Shown: positions 48,801 to 60,274 of the stretch, piece by piece
How the letters are laid out: each line of letters starts with the position of its first letter
Position numbering within the stretch: the first letter of the stretch is position 1
Source of the DNA: Monodelphis domestica
Taxonomy: Eukaryota; Chordata; Mammalia; Didelphimorphia; Didelphidae
Assembly (NCBI RefSeq): GCF_027887165.1
Contig: NC_077231.1
Location: 194,110,334-194,174,333 of the forward strand
Direction of reading: 5' to 3'
DNA: 64,000 nt
Position numbers and translations under genes: made by a program
Notes under the pieces: model-generated
Told to the model about the DNA's origin: nothing
What the model saw: the letters and a program-made list of their open reading frames with translations, nothing else
Databases searched by the model: none

Positions 48801-48890
48801 TTAGGATTTAAAACATAACTTTGTGACTTAAGGTTCTTCTTTTTCCAGATAAGCAATAGTTTTTTAATATGCTAGTTTTATACTAGAGGA
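45401..48890. other. No gene seen
   Basis: Contains the (CA)n at 45811 and a repeat block at 46420-46580 shared with 6910-6990. 46600-48890 looks single-copy, AT-rich and non-coding. Confidence 0.45.
45811..45863. repeat. (CA)n microsatellite
   Basis: About 26 uninterrupted AC units, the longest dinucleotide run in the window. Confidence 0.95.
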
Positions 48891-49131
48891 TAGTTATGTG
48901 ACACAGTGGATAGAGTTTTGGGCCTGGAATCAGAAAGACTCATCTTCCTAAGTTCAAATCTGGCCTCAGACATTTACTAGTTGTGTGACCCTGGGCAAGT
49001 CACTTAAACTTGTTTGGTTTAGTTTCTTTAGCTGTAAATAGAGCTAGAGAAAGAAATGACAAACCACTCCTGTATCTTTGCCAAGAAAATCCCAGATGAG
49101 GTCACTAAAAGTCAGAAGTGATTGAGAAAAA
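48891..49131 (+). mobile_element. tRNA-headed CORE-SINE, sense
   Basis: GTGACACAGTGGATAGAGTT head, TCAAATCTGGCCTCAGACAT box B, CCCTGGGCAAGTCACTTAAA and AAAATCCCAGATGAGGTCAC. It lies just before an L1 relic. Confidence 0.85.
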
Positions 49132-49149
49132 CATATTAGAGAGGTAGCA

Positions 49150-50653
49150 TGGTAGACAATCTCTTGTAGATACAATACAAAATAGAGAAATGATCTACAT
49201 AGTCTGGCAAACTGAACTCATCCAGAAAGCAGAATAGGAGAGTAGAGTGTATTAAAAGCCAGGATCCCATAATATGCTGTCTACAAGAGGAAAAAAAAAA
49301 CATTTAAAGCAGAGAGACACACAGAGTAAAAATAAAGAGGTAGGGAGCAATTAAGATCTTAGACAAAGTAAAAATGAAAGTGCATCTAATTAAGAGCCAA
49401 AGAAGGAAATTATATCCTGCTAAAAGTTACCATAGACAATGAAGTAATATCATTATTAAACACATATGAATCATATTACATAGCATACAAACTCTTAAAG
49501 AAGTTACATAAGTTACCAGAGAAAATAGCCAATAAAATTATATTACTTAAGGTTATCAGCCTTCCCTTCTCAGAATTAGATGAGTCAAACCAAAAAATGA
49601 ACAAGAAAGAAATTAAGGAGGTTAATAGAATTTTAGAAAAAATAAATTTTTTAGACCTCTGGAGAAAACTAAATGGGAATAGAAAGGAATTTGCTTTTCT
49701 AGTAATAGTATATGGCACTTCACAAAAACTGATCATCTGATAAGACTTAAAAGTCTCATAACCAAATGCAGCAAAGCAAAAATATACTAAATGCATTCTT
49801 TTTAGGTCATAATGCTATAAAATTATATTTGACAAAGAGTTGCAGAAGAAAGACTAAAATTTAATAGGAAACTAAATAATTTTATCTTAAAGAATGAGTG
49901 GGTCAAAGAACAAATCATAGAAATAATCAGTAATATTATTAAAGATTGATAACAAGGAGACAACATACAAAAATTTTGAGGATGCAGGCAAAGCAGTACT
50001 TAGGGGGAAAATTTTACCTCTAAAAATCTATATCAAAAGAGAGAAAGAGCAGATCAATTAATTTGGCATGCAACTTTAAAAAAAAAGCTAGGAAAAAAAC
50101 AAATAAAAATCCCTAATCAAACATCTAATTAGAAATCCTGAAAATCAAAGTAGAGATGAATAAAATTGAAAGTAAAGAAATCATTGAAGTAATAAATAAT
50201 ATAAGGAGTTAGTTTCATGAAAACCCTCCAATAAAATAGATAAACCAAAGGTTAATTTGATTAAAAAAAAAAGAAAACCAAATTGACAGTATGAAGATGG
50301 AAAAGACAAATCCACAACCAATGAATAAAGAAGAAATTAAAGAATTATTAGGAATTATTTTGTCCAATCATATGCCAATAAATTTGTTAATATAAGCGAT
50401 CTAGATGAATAAATAAAAAAATGACTCATTAGCAGAAGAGGAAATATAATTCTTAAATAACCCCATCTCAAAAAAGAAATTAAACAAGCCATCAATGAAT
50501 TCTCTAAGAAAAAAAAGCCCCATAGCCAGATGGTTTCAAAACTGAATTCTACCAAACATTTTAAGAACAATTAATTCCAATACTATAGAAACTATTTAGA
50601 AAAATAGCTGATGAAGGAACTCTTCCAACTTCCTTTTATGGCACAAATATGGT
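49150..50653 (+). mobile_element. L1 LINE ORF2 relic, endonuclease and RT start
   Basis: It begins in the endonuclease part (CTGTCTACAAGAGG near 49280, matching QETH-region sequence). Then come KEVNRILEKINFLDLWRKLN (49610-49670), AATGAGTGGGTCAAAGAACA (49892), WDAAKAVLRG-like sequence near 49980, LNNPIS-like sequence near 50460, and PGPDGF-like sequence at 50520. It is 5'-truncated and has many stops. It continues at 51015-51106 beyond an LTR with KENYRLLSLMNIDAKNINK-like sequence. Confidence 0.8.
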
Positions 50654-51014
50654 ATATAGATAGAATCTGCTCCTCCCTCCAGCTTATCCCCACCTTGCAG
50701 CATGGCTGGATGTCACATGAATGCTCCAAATAGGTCACAGGTGAAGAGTCCTAGGAACATGATGTGGAACTAAAGGATTCAAGTCCAGGGTTCAAGAGAA
50801 AGGATAAAAGGTGTGGGGTGAGACATGATTGGGCTCTCCCTCCTTCCTTGAATGAGACAGGGGAGATGGACAGAGAATTGTACAGGATGATCTGCACATG
50901 GTCAGACTTAGTGTAGAAAAGACTAAATCTATGCCTATCTGCTTTCTCTATATCAAGTGATTATTAATAAACTGTATGGAAATAAGTACGAGGAGTATTA
51001 ATTTAAACCTAACA
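50654..51014 (+). mobile_element. Solo LTR in an L1 relic (fossil)
   Basis: This 361-bp block has AATAAA at 50966-50971 and an end at CCTAACA. It is flanked by ATGGT on both sides (50649-50653 and 51015-51019). L1 ORF2 sequence continues across it (ACACAAATATGGT|GCTGATGCC). Confidence 0.75.
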
Positions 51015-51106
51015 ATGGTGCTGATGCCAAAACTACTATGAGAACAGAGAAAGAAAATTATAGATTACTTTCCCTAATGAATATTGACGCAAAAAACATA
51101 AATAAA

Positions 51107-51314
51107 GGAGGCAGCTGTTTGGCTCAGTGGATTGAGAACCAGGCCTAGAGATGGGAGGTCCTAGGTTCAAATCTGGCCTCAGACACTTCCCAACTGTGTG
51201 ACCCTGGGCAAGTCACTTAACACCCACTGCCTGGCCCTTACCACTCTTCTGCCTCAGAACCAATACACAGTATTGACTCCAAGATGGAAGGTAAGGGTTT
51301 AAAAAAAAAAAAAA
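51107..51314 (+). mobile_element. MAR1 SINE, sense, in an L1 relic
   Basis: GGAGGCAGCTGTTTGGCTCA head, CORE block and an AAGGGTTT plus A14 tail. Confidence 0.9.
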
Positions 51315-51444
51315 GCACTGCTCCAGTATGGGGCTTAGCCCTGGCAGGGCTTGATAATTTTCAACCAGAGGACCAGGTGATGTCTTTAGCAAGGGTTCCA
51401 CCAACAACACAGCCTCCTCCATATCACTTCCTGTCCCTTCCTCC

Positions 51445-51647
51445 TTTTTTTTTTAACCCTTACCTTCCATCTTGGAGTCAATACTGTGTATTGGCTCCAA
51501 GGCAGAAGAGTGATAAGGGCTAGGCAATGGGGGTCAAGTGACTTGCCCAGGATCACACAGCTGGGAAGTGTCTGATGCCAGATTTGAACCTAGGACCTCC
51601 TGTCTCTAGGCCTGGTTCTCAATCCACTGAGCAACCCAGCTGCACCC
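51445..51647 (-). mobile_element. MAR1 SINE, antisense
   Basis: Poly(T) to CAGCTGCACC, flanked by CTTCCTCCTTTT on both sides. With the sense copy at 51107 it forms an inverted pair about 130 bp apart. Confidence 0.9.
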
Positions 51648-51759
51648 TCTTCCTCCTTTTTATGGGAACCAATCACAGACTTTCAATTTGCCTAGCACTG
51701 TGCTTTAAGTTCTTGATTAATTTAAAAATTGCTGATTGATAGACAAAGAAAGTTTGATT

Positions 51760-52150
51760 CACTTTTCACAATACTAAGGTAAGTAAAAATGGATATGCTG
51801 CAGAAAAAAAGGGGGATACTACAAATAAATTAGAGATGCACAAATTAGTTTACTTGTTGGACCTATGGGTAAGGGAAGAATTTACATCCAAATAAAACAA
51901 AGAGAAAATTATAAGAAATAAAATAGATAACTGACTACCTTAAATTAAAAGTTTTTGAATAAACAAAACCAATGCAATGAAGACTGGAAGAAAAACAACA
52001 AACTAGGAAGAATCTTTATAGCAAGTGTTGTTAAGGGGGGGAAAGAGGGTTTTTATAAAAAAGGTTGGACTGGATTATTTAAAAATAGGGTCATCAGGAA
52101 TTTAATTAATTCAAAAGAGATTCATCTACAAAATATAGAAGAGTGAAGTA
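51760..52150 (+). mobile_element. L1 ORF2 C-terminal relic
   Basis: AAGGGAAGAATTTACATCCA, AAGAATCTTTATAGCAAGTG (ExRIFIAS-like) and GATTCATCTACAAAATATAG match the downstream part of the same L1 family in the same orientation. The middle of ORF2 is missing. Confidence 0.65.
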
Positions 52151-54508
52151 AGAAGCCAGAGAGGATAGGGTAAGATATCTAGTCTATGCACTACGTATTT
52201 TGCTCCGGCCCCTGGCTCAACCCAGGCAGGGGAGAGTTAGTCCTTAGCCAGAGGGGCCGTGGCCCTTGTAGCCAAGGAGAAGAGGCAAGGAGCCTCTCTC
52301 AAGAGAATAGGTCTCTCCTGAGGTTAGTCTCTTCATAAAATCCAGGATTCTGGCTTTAGAACCAAAAAGGGATGGCAGTAAAAGAGGTAACATAATGGGG
52401 AACATGGTGTGGGGTGCTGAAGAAGAGTTGTTGATACAGTAGATAAGCAAAAGCAAGCAGCTTGCTCCCTTATTCTTTTTCTTGCTTTCTGTATTTGGAA
52501 GCATTTGGAACCTGATGGGTTATTTAGAACTACTCCTAAAGAAGTTAGGGCCTGGGGAGCAGCTAGGTGGCTCAGTGGATGGAGAGGCTCAATATATGGT
52601 ACCATAGGCTAGCAGAATTGTAAGATGAAGTAAGAATAGGTAGATGTCATGGAGTTCCTCTCACAGGCGGAAGTGTAACTCCCAGAAACTGGCACCCTGA
52701 AGTAAAGCTCCATTTGCCCAGTGCTGTGGGTTCTCAGAACCTATATAATTTTACTTTCCATTGTCATAGTTTTCAAGATCCCAGAGTCATCTTCATGCCA
52801 TCATGAAACTTCTGCATGGGGCCTTTCAGGAGGCATTGTGCAATACTTATTTCTTGCAATACTTATTTCTTAATTACAAGAAGTACATCATCTTGCATTC
52901 CATAAAATGAATCAAGATATAGTGAGTGCAATCATATGACTTAAATAAACCAAAAAATTTTTTTCTCACTCCATCCCTAGCTAAACATCCTACCTAACTA
53001 CCAAATCTTCCATAGGAAGCAGAGGCTGAGATAGAAGAGTTGGAGTATCTATAGTCACCGCACAGAGTTATATACTTTCTGATCTAATTGGAAGATTGCT
53101 TTTTAGGAAACAAGAAAACGGGAACTTTGGAGCATTTTCCTCCTCTCAGCAGGAGACCAAGATCCTAAATTTCCAGTTTATAAGCAGAGGCATTAACTAG
53201 GATTAAGAATTACAGGTATTTCCTTGAATTTCCAAACCTCAGAGCTTTCACAGAGCACTATTTTACAGTTTTAGAAAATAAGAGATTTCAAGGTTTTTCA
53301 TACTTATTCCAACTTTGAATAGGCTTCCAGTTGAGGGTTGGCCTTGGCTAATTCTAGACTTGAACCTGGCCTTGAGTGTATTGTTGCATTCTTAGAGGCA
53401 TTTTTTGTGGCCTGAGTCATGTCTCAGTAAAGCAAACAATACTGTGAGGAGAAATGTGTTTAATAGAAAGCAACATGACCTAATTTGTCATAAAACTATT
53501 TACTACATGTGGGTTGCAAAGCATTAAAAAAACCCCCTGTAAAACCCCATGCTGAGTTTACTGAATTTTCCTTCAACTCATTCTGCAACAAAGTCTTACA
53601 TTACATTAGCTTTCTTGGAATAAGATGAAGCAGGAAGTCTCAAGTGGGTTTTAAAGGAAGTTTGGCACCAAATCTAATTTATTGTTAAATCAGGTAATCT
53701 GATTAAGAGTTTTGTAAGTATTCTACTGTTTATTTTAGGAAGTTTACACTTAAAGAGCAAGATAAGAAACCTTTTTTATTTATCTACCAAGTAAGAGATC
53801 CTTATGTACCATCTGGGCTATGACCAATCCCACCCCCACTCCCCACCCCTCTACCCACCATCTGTCTCCTACTCACTTTTCTACCAATGTTTTTAACTTC
53901 ATACTGTGCCTTTGGTTTTCTTGCTCTTATCATCAATTTTGGAAGGGGTGATCCTAGGTAATGATCATAGGTCTAAAACACTTTAAAGGCTTTAGAGTCT
54001 AATCCTCTTATTTTCCAAATTAGGGCAGTTAGGAGTAAAATGATGTCTCCAAGGTAACATGAGTAGAATAAAAATGAGAACCAGAATTCAAACTCAGGTC
54101 CTATGATCACAAGTTCAATGCACTTTGCACTGAGTCATGTTGCCTTCTTCAATGTGTAGCTACATAGGCTACACTGGCTCGCTTTTTCATTCTCCATCAT
54201 AAGACTAAGGTCAGATGAATCTAGGAGTTGCTAAGGGATATCTCCTGCCAATTTAAGGAGTATAAAAGGATCGTTGTACAGCTTCACCCTATGTGCACGT
54301 TTTCAGGGACACATAATCCAGTTTGAGAGGCAGTATATTGTCATAGACAGAGAGATGTCCTTGAATTGAGGGAGACAGATAAAGTCTTGTCCCTTCCTCA
54401 TACCTTCCTCACTTCCAATTCTTGGAATCTTGAATGTCCTACAAAACCCAGCTCAAGGGACCTTTTCTATGAACCCTTTTCTGATGTCCATGGATGCCAG
54501 AGTCTTCT
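52151..54508. other. No gene seen
   Basis: 52200-52620 is purine-rich on the plus strand and could be part of an LTR. 52620-54400 looks single-copy. The 86- and 90-codon minus frames at 52244-52605 overlap and lack recognisable motifs. Confidence 0.4.
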
Positions 54509-55161
54509 TGTAGAGCCCTGATAAGCGGGGTCTACAAGAGGGGGTTGTCCTTTGTGAGAGGGACCCGAGGAGAAGTAGGGAATCGGGGAACCAGGGTGAA
54601 GAATGACAGACACGGACAAGTCAGTGATTGAGTAGGGCAGGCAAACCCCTATGATTTTCTCCTTGCAAGGAAAATGTGAGGATCAATGGAATCCGAGGTT
54701 GAGAAGGAGATTAGGGTGGAGAGTGTAAGCCCAGAGGGGACGGAGCCTCGGGGGAGGAAGAGATTCAGATGGAGAGAGAAAGAGGGAGAGAGGATTAGGA
54801 GCAGAGCGGAGCTCCAAGAAAGGGGAGAGGACGTTCAAGAGATCTATCATAAGGTTGCCTTTGCTTTTATTCCTATCTGGTCTGGGCAGTACTCCCAAGC
54901 ACGTAGTGATCACATCATAAAGCATTGACAAATAAGATTGGTCGGTAAAGTAGAGGTAACGCCTTTGGGCGTGTAGATTACAAACCCGCTTTCCCAGGGG
55001 AATTGACTCCGAGCATGTTAATGGGTTTGTCCTAGGCAAGGGCCACATGGCCAGGTCAAGATTACATTCACAAACATCATTGGTATAACCTTATGCCTGA
55101 AGACACAGTAATCATACAATCATTCATGATTCATAGATGTGACTATGCTTGGAATGCTACA
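54509..55161 (-). mobile_element. Solo LTR, 653 bp (fossil, looks whole)
   Basis: The termini are TGTAG and CTACA. The minus strand has AATAAAAGC (near 54875) as the poly(A) signal region, then a CT-rich block. A 5-bp duplication CTTCT flanks it (54504-54508 and 55162-55166). It retains many CpGs, so it is probably younger than its neighbours. The 80- and 121-codon frames within it are LTR sequence. Confidence 0.85.
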
Positions 55162-55289
55162 CTTCTCTCACAAAATTGCCTTTTGTTCATTTTGCATAGA
55201 TTCTGGTTATATTTACATTAAATTGAAGTAAGCTCCTTGAGGGTATAGACTATATATTCCCAGAACCCAGCCAAAGCTGGTATACAGCT

Positions 55290-57255
55290 ATACACACAGA
55301 TGGTTGTATACTTAATCTTGCCATCCCTCACAATTGACCACTTCCATGTTTAAGAATTCTGAAATCTCCTTATCTTCTAATTTATTGACTTTTCACCTCT
55401 TCTGATTTCCCTTATGTAATCCTCTTTATCTTCCACCTGACCTCCAATCCCTTGATTCATCAGTTCTCTCCTAGGTCATTTCGCCTGTTCTAGCCACTCT
55501 CTTCCCCATCTTGACCCTTTAGTGAATCAATTCTGTTATGGGCATGGAAGGATACCCTTTGGGGTTCGGGAAGGATGCCTTTTGCAAGCATGCAATGACT
55601 CCAAAACTTAGCTTAAAAACAAAAAGGGATTTATTCATTTAGAGAGTAATGTTGAGAGTGGCCAGGAGGATAGCAAGGTAGAACAGCAAGATGGGGAGCA
55701 GTTCCCTGGGAGGACAGCATGAAAGGAAAGGCTGTTCCCCCCATGACATCGGTTCTGGGGATTTTATACATTCTTCACAACAGTTAGTCACTCAGGCATG
55801 AGGTGGGGTGATTGTACTGGGGTCTGCCTGGGGACATAAAGATTCCTTAGTTTTAGGGGACAAACAGATGTCTGATAGGATCGAGGTGTGGTCTGAAAGT
55901 GCATCTTTCTGACCATCTAGAGGATGATCAAAGGAAGGTAGTCATCTCAGGACTCTAGGTGGGGTCATTAGGTGTTTTTAGTCTCAGAGTCAGGAAAACA
56001 ACAAGGAAGTTCCCTTCACAATAGTTCGCCTGGGTTTCTGGGGTACAGTGCCCATGTCAAATTCTACTCTATCCTGTCCTCCTCTCTAGAATCCCTAGCC
56101 CTTTTATTATATTGCAGAATAGGCCAGCCAAACCTTAATCTTGGGTCACTCCTATCATTTACTATGCACATACTACTGATCAAAAGTAGAGAAAATCATG
56201 CAACCATTCTTACTGGCTCCACAAAAATTTATGTTTACATAACCCCACTGCTGGTCCCCATTACTATAGTTCCTTTATTGACTCTATCCTACTCTCCACA
56301 GTGGTTCTTCCAAACTTTTTCTTTCTTCTTCCAACCTCCCAATGTCCCCCATTCTCTCACCTGAGAACCTTGACTCCGAGTTTACCAAAAAAATTGAGAC
56401 TATTTACTATGAATTTCATCTTCTTTCTTCCTCCCCATCTCCTATCCCTCTGGTACCTTCTGCCAATCTATTCCTTCATCTGTTTCATGTAATGGCCTTA
56501 CTTTTTTACCAAGGTCAACTCCTCTACCAATGCTAGTGGTCCCATTAAATTGAATCTCCTCAAACAGATTACCCCTTCTCTCTTCTCCACTCTCCCACTT
56601 AAATTCAATATTCCCTATTTCCCACTCTGCTGAGTCATTTTCTCTTGTTTAACATATGCCCATGTTTTCCCTTTCCTGAAAAAAAACAAACAAAAACTTT
56701 CTAAGTCTTTCCATTTCTGCTATCATCTCAATTTCTCTTCTGCCCTTTGTAGCTAAATTCCTTGAAAAAAAGTTACCTACAATAGGTATCTGTTTTCTCT
56801 CCTCCCACTCTTTTTTTAACCCCTTACAACCTGTCTTCTGAGCTTATCATTCCATTGAAACTACGGGCTCCAAAATCACTATCCCATTCTCCAAATCACC
56901 AAATTTTAATGGCCTTTTCTCAATCTTCATTCTCGACCTTTTCACAGTTGATCACTTTCCTCTTTAATGCTTTCTTCTCTTTAGGTTTTCAAGACACCAT
57001 TCTTTCATGGCTTTCCTTCTACTTATCTGACTACACCTTTGTCTCCTTTTCTGGATCCTTCTCCAGATCAGGCCCTCTAATTATTGGTGTCCCTTAGAGG
57101 TCCATCTTGGGCTCTCTTTTCTTCTCCTGCTATACTATTTCACTTACATCTCTTCTCATTCACATCTTGCCAGTTCTCATGTATTTAATTTCCATCTCTA
57201 TGATAATGATTCTTATCTGCTCATTTCCAATCACATATCTCTAACTGCCTTTCAG
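55290..57255 (+). mobile_element. Old CR1/L2/L3-clade LINE, reverse-transcriptase relic
   Basis: 55290-55533 and 56021-57255 are one element, split by a solo LTR. The frame at 56855-57097 gives SLGFQDTILSWLSFYLSDYT and SGSFSRSGPLIIGVP, which is the RT pattern ...SSLGFxDTxLSWxSSYLSxRT...GVPQGSxLGPLL of this clade. After GVP the sequence has a stop in place of the Gln codon. The shorter frames in this stretch are pieces of the same decayed ORF. It is an ancient, immobile element. Confidence 0.75.
55534..56020 (-). mobile_element. Solo LTR, 487 bp (fossil)
   Basis: Termini TGTTATG and TTCACA. The minus strand has GTATAAAATCCCC (near 55770) and an AAATAAATCCC poly(A) signal (near 55632). The old LINE continues on both sides. 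A target duplication is not clear. Confidence 0.75.
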
Positions 57256-57261
57256 CTTTTT

Positions 57262-57512
57262 TTTTATTGTTGTTCTGCCATTTTCAATTGTGTCCAACTT
57301 TTTATGGCACTATTTCAGGTTTTCTTAGCAAAGATTCTGGAGTGATTTGTCATTGCTTTCTACAGCTCATTTTACAGATGAGGAAACTGAGGCAAATAGG
57401 GCTGTGATTTGCCCAGGGTTACATAGCTAGTAAGTGTCTCTCTGTATTTGAATTCAGGAAGATTCCTGATTTCAAGCACAGTACTCTGTCTATTGCACCA
57501 CCTAGCTGCTTT
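57262..57512 (-). mobile_element. tRNA-headed CORE-SINE, full length
   Basis: ATTGTTGTTCTGCCATTTTC start, GATGAGGAAACTGAGGCAAA, and CACCACCTAGCTGCT end. It lies at the 3' edge of an old LINE. Confidence 0.85.
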
Positions 57513-57844
57513 TTCAATCTAGCAGAAGTGTAAAGTGTGGTGAGTATGAGAAATAAGGAACTATTCAGAGCTGAATTTCCTCCTTAAAGGGAGGTTGTGA
57601 GGTTCATAGCTCTGCCATTGAAACAGTGGAGCCTCATTTATTGAGAATTTAATTTGTTTACATATTTTTTTGCAAATCTCTAATGTTCAGCTTAATACAG
57701 TAGTCCTCTCCCCTCAAAATCCTCTATTTCACTTTTTTAAGTTAGAAGCGGTCAACAGCCAAGCCCCAGAGTTGTGCCCACTGCAGTACTGCCACCGCAT
57801 AGTAATCAAATGTTTGAGAAATGCAAAGAGCCAAATTTTTAGAA

Positions 57845-58092
57845 AAAAGTACTCAGGATATGACAAAAATTGTTGAGAAAACTGGAAAGCAATTTCGTAG
57901 AAATTGGGTATATACTTACCAGCATCTCATGCTGTATATCAAAATAAGGTAGAGTGGGCACATGATTTAGACATAAAGAATCAGAAATTGAGAGGATGTA
58001 TATCATTTGGGGAATGACTGAATAAGTTATGGTATATGGTTGTGTTAGAACACTATAAGAAAGGATGAGTAGGGTGGTTTCAGAAAAACCAT
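57845..58092 (+). mobile_element. L1 ORF2/3' end relic
   Basis: AAACTGGAAAGCAATTTCGT, ATCAAAATAAGGTAGAGTGG, CATGATTTAGACATAAAGAA and TTTGGGGAATGACTGAATAA match the end of marsupial L1 ORF2 with internal deletions. The 3' UTR resumes at 58410-58497. Confidence 0.7.
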
Positions 58093-58409
58093 TGTATCCT
58101 GTCAGTGTAGTTTGAACACTCCCATTTTCTTGGTAGCTATAATGTCAATTATCTTTCCTTGCCCCTGGATTCCCCCCAAATGGTATATAGGTTCCCCAAA
58201 TTCTTTTGTTCCTTGGAATTGTCTAATCTAGCGTGGTTGGCTTTCCCAGGGGTCAGTGTCCAGAGCGACCAGAGTTCAATCCTCGGACTCTGTGCTGTCG
58301 TGTGGCATGTAGTTCTGTGTCTAGGCCTATTATTGTATTGGACCCCTTTCCTTTGATTAAAGAGTGATTTTTGACTATTTAATAGTTCTGTGTTTTTTCT
58401 GAGTCAACA
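58093..58409 (+). mobile_element. LTR fragment, first of three related copies (fossil)
   Basis: GGTATATAGGTTCCCCAAAT and GATTAAAGAGTGATTTTTGA match the copies at 58502 and 59470. The left part of the LTR, and some of the LINE beside it, is missing. Confidence 0.8.
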
Positions 58410-58501
58410 GCTATTCTAAGCAAAACAGTGATTCAAGATAATTCCAAAGGACTTATAATGAAAAGTACTCTCTACTTCCAGAGAAAGAATAAATTTGATC
58501 T

Positions 58502-59156
58502 TGTCAACTAGAAAAAACGCAGAATTATTAAATAGTCAAAATCACTCTTTAATCAAGGGAAAAGGGGTTAGTGCTACAAATGCGACAACAAAGCTGCTTT
58601 CCAAGACTGCACAGAGTCAAGACGCCTGATCACTAGCTCCTGGGAGTGCCACCGACTCCTGATGGACTCCTGATGGACTCCGGATGGACTCCGGATGGAC
58701 TCCGAGGAACAAAAGAAGTTGGGGAACCTATATACCCTTTGGAGAGTCCAGGGGCAGGGGAAGATGATTGACATCACTATGGCTACAAGGAAAATGGGAG
58801 AGTTAAAACTACACTGATGGGATACAATCAAGCTTGGGAAAAGAATCATAGCTAGAAGCTAGGGTGCAAGAGAAGGGGCTGCTTACAATGGATACTAAAG
58901 GATGGTTCCTGCCCAGGTCTGACCTTCCTGAGAAAGGTTCTAATACAATAGGGGACGCTACCTAAAACAAAGAGGGTCCTTAGCATATGCTTATCTCACC
59001 CAACCAACATTATCATTTCCCTTCAGGGTAGATTCCCATGGGAACAGGGAACAAGTAGAAGCTTTGAGGTCTCCAATCTACAAGCTAAATCTAAAATTGG
59101 GGTTCATCAGATCCCACTAGGCCACAAGTTTGGGATTCCTAAATTCCATGTTGACA
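58502..59156 (-). mobile_element. Solo LTR, 655 bp, second related copy (fossil, looks whole)
   Basis: Perfect short inverted ends TGTCAAC and GTTGACA. ATCT occurs on both sides (58498-58501 and 59157-59160), a 4-bp duplication as in gammaretrovirus-like (ERV1) elements. It splits an L1 3' end. Confidence 0.9.
58654..58708. repeat. Five copies of an 11-bp repeat in the LTR
   Basis: GACTCCTGATG twice, GACTCCGGATG twice, then GACTCCGAGGA. The other two copies of this LTR do not show the array. Confidence 0.9.
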
Positions 59157-59425
59157 ATCTGAATGCAGATCAAAGTATACTTTTTAAATTTTCTTTATTT
59201 TTCTTGTTTTTGTGTTTTCTTTTGCAACATGGCTAATTTAGAAATCTGTTTTTTATGTGACTGCACATGTATAAATCTATAACAAATTCCTTGCCTTCTC
59301 AAGGAGGGGGAAAAGGAAAGAGGGAGTTTGAAACTCAAAATTTTTACAAACAAATGCTAAAAATTGTTTTTATACATAAGTGAGAAAAATAAAATAATAA
59401 TTAATAAAAGAAAAAAATGGGAAGA
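59157..59425 (+). mobile_element. L1 3' UTR and tail
   Basis: TCTGAATGCAGATCAAAGTA, AACATGGCTAATTTAGAAAT, GACTGCACATGTATAAATC and CCTTCTCAAGGAGGGGGAAA, ending in an A-rich tail. It joins to 58497 across the solo LTR. Confidence 0.75.
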
Positions 59426-59469
59426 ATTCTAATAACTTTTTCAGATATTCCTGGATATTCCTTTTGTAC

Positions 59470-60050
59470 TGTCAACATGGAAATCTAGAGATCCCCAGTT
59501 TATTTAGTTTGAGTGTAGAAACCCCAGGTTTTGACCTTGTCACAGGAGAGGTTTCCCCCTGAGGGAAGGTCCCTCTTCACCAGAAAGTGAACTTCCTGGT
59601 AGTTTGGGTGGGAACAGCTAATCCCATCCAATATTAAGCATCCCTTTTGTCCCAATGGTTTCTTCCCCTAGGCTAAGGTCCACTACCAAGGTGGCCCAGC
59701 CCTGGGTTTTGTTTTTTTTTTCCCTTTTGTGTCTATTGTAGGGCCCCAGCCCCTCACTATTATTCCTGTATGGAACTCTTCATTTTCCTTTCTTACCATT
59801 GTAAAGTCATTGTAAAGAATCCTAAACCCCCCAGGTCATCTAGAGTGGTATATAGGTTCCCCAAATTCTTTTGTTCCTTGGAGTCCATCCTGAGTCAGTG
59901 GCACTCCCAGGGGCTAGTGACCAGGGCGTCTTGACTCTGTGCAGTCTTGGAAAGCAGCTCTGTTGTCGTATTAGTAGCGCTAACCCCTTTTCCCTTGATT
60001 AAAGAGTGATTTTTGACTATTTAATAGTTCTGTGTTTTTTCTAGTTGACA
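59470..60050 (+). mobile_element. Solo LTR, 581 bp, third related copy (fossil, looks whole)
   Basis: Ends TGTCAAC and GTTGACA. GTAC on both sides (59466-59469 and 60051-60054) is the 4-bp target duplication. It shares TATATAGGTTCCCCAAATTC and the 3' end with the other two copies. Confidence 0.9.
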
Positions 60051-60091
60051 GTACTATACTTGGTAAATGGTGATTTCTTTTTAAAAAATAT

Positions 60092-60266
60092 ATTAACTCT
60101 TACCTTCCTTCTACTGTGTATTGATTCCAAGACAGAAGAGTGGTAAGTTGGGGGTCAAGTGACTTACCCAGGGTCACACAGCTGGGAAGTGTTTGTGTTC
60201 AGATTTGAACCAGGACCTCCCATCTCCATGCCTGACTTTCAATTCACTGAACCACCTAGCTGACCC
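60092..60266 (-). mobile_element. MAR1 SINE, internally shortened
   Basis: TTAACTCTTACCTTCC to CCACCTAGCTGACCC. The stretch between AGTGGTAAG and GGGGGTCAAG is missing. Confidence 0.8.
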
Positions 60267-60274
60267 TTCCCCCT

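Noticed and set aside
54683-55048. 121-codon minus-strand frame
   Set aside because: It lies wholly inside the solo LTR at 54509-55161.
55972-56364. 130-codon plus-strand frame
   Set aside because: It starts in an LTR and continues into decayed LINE sequence, so it is not a host gene.
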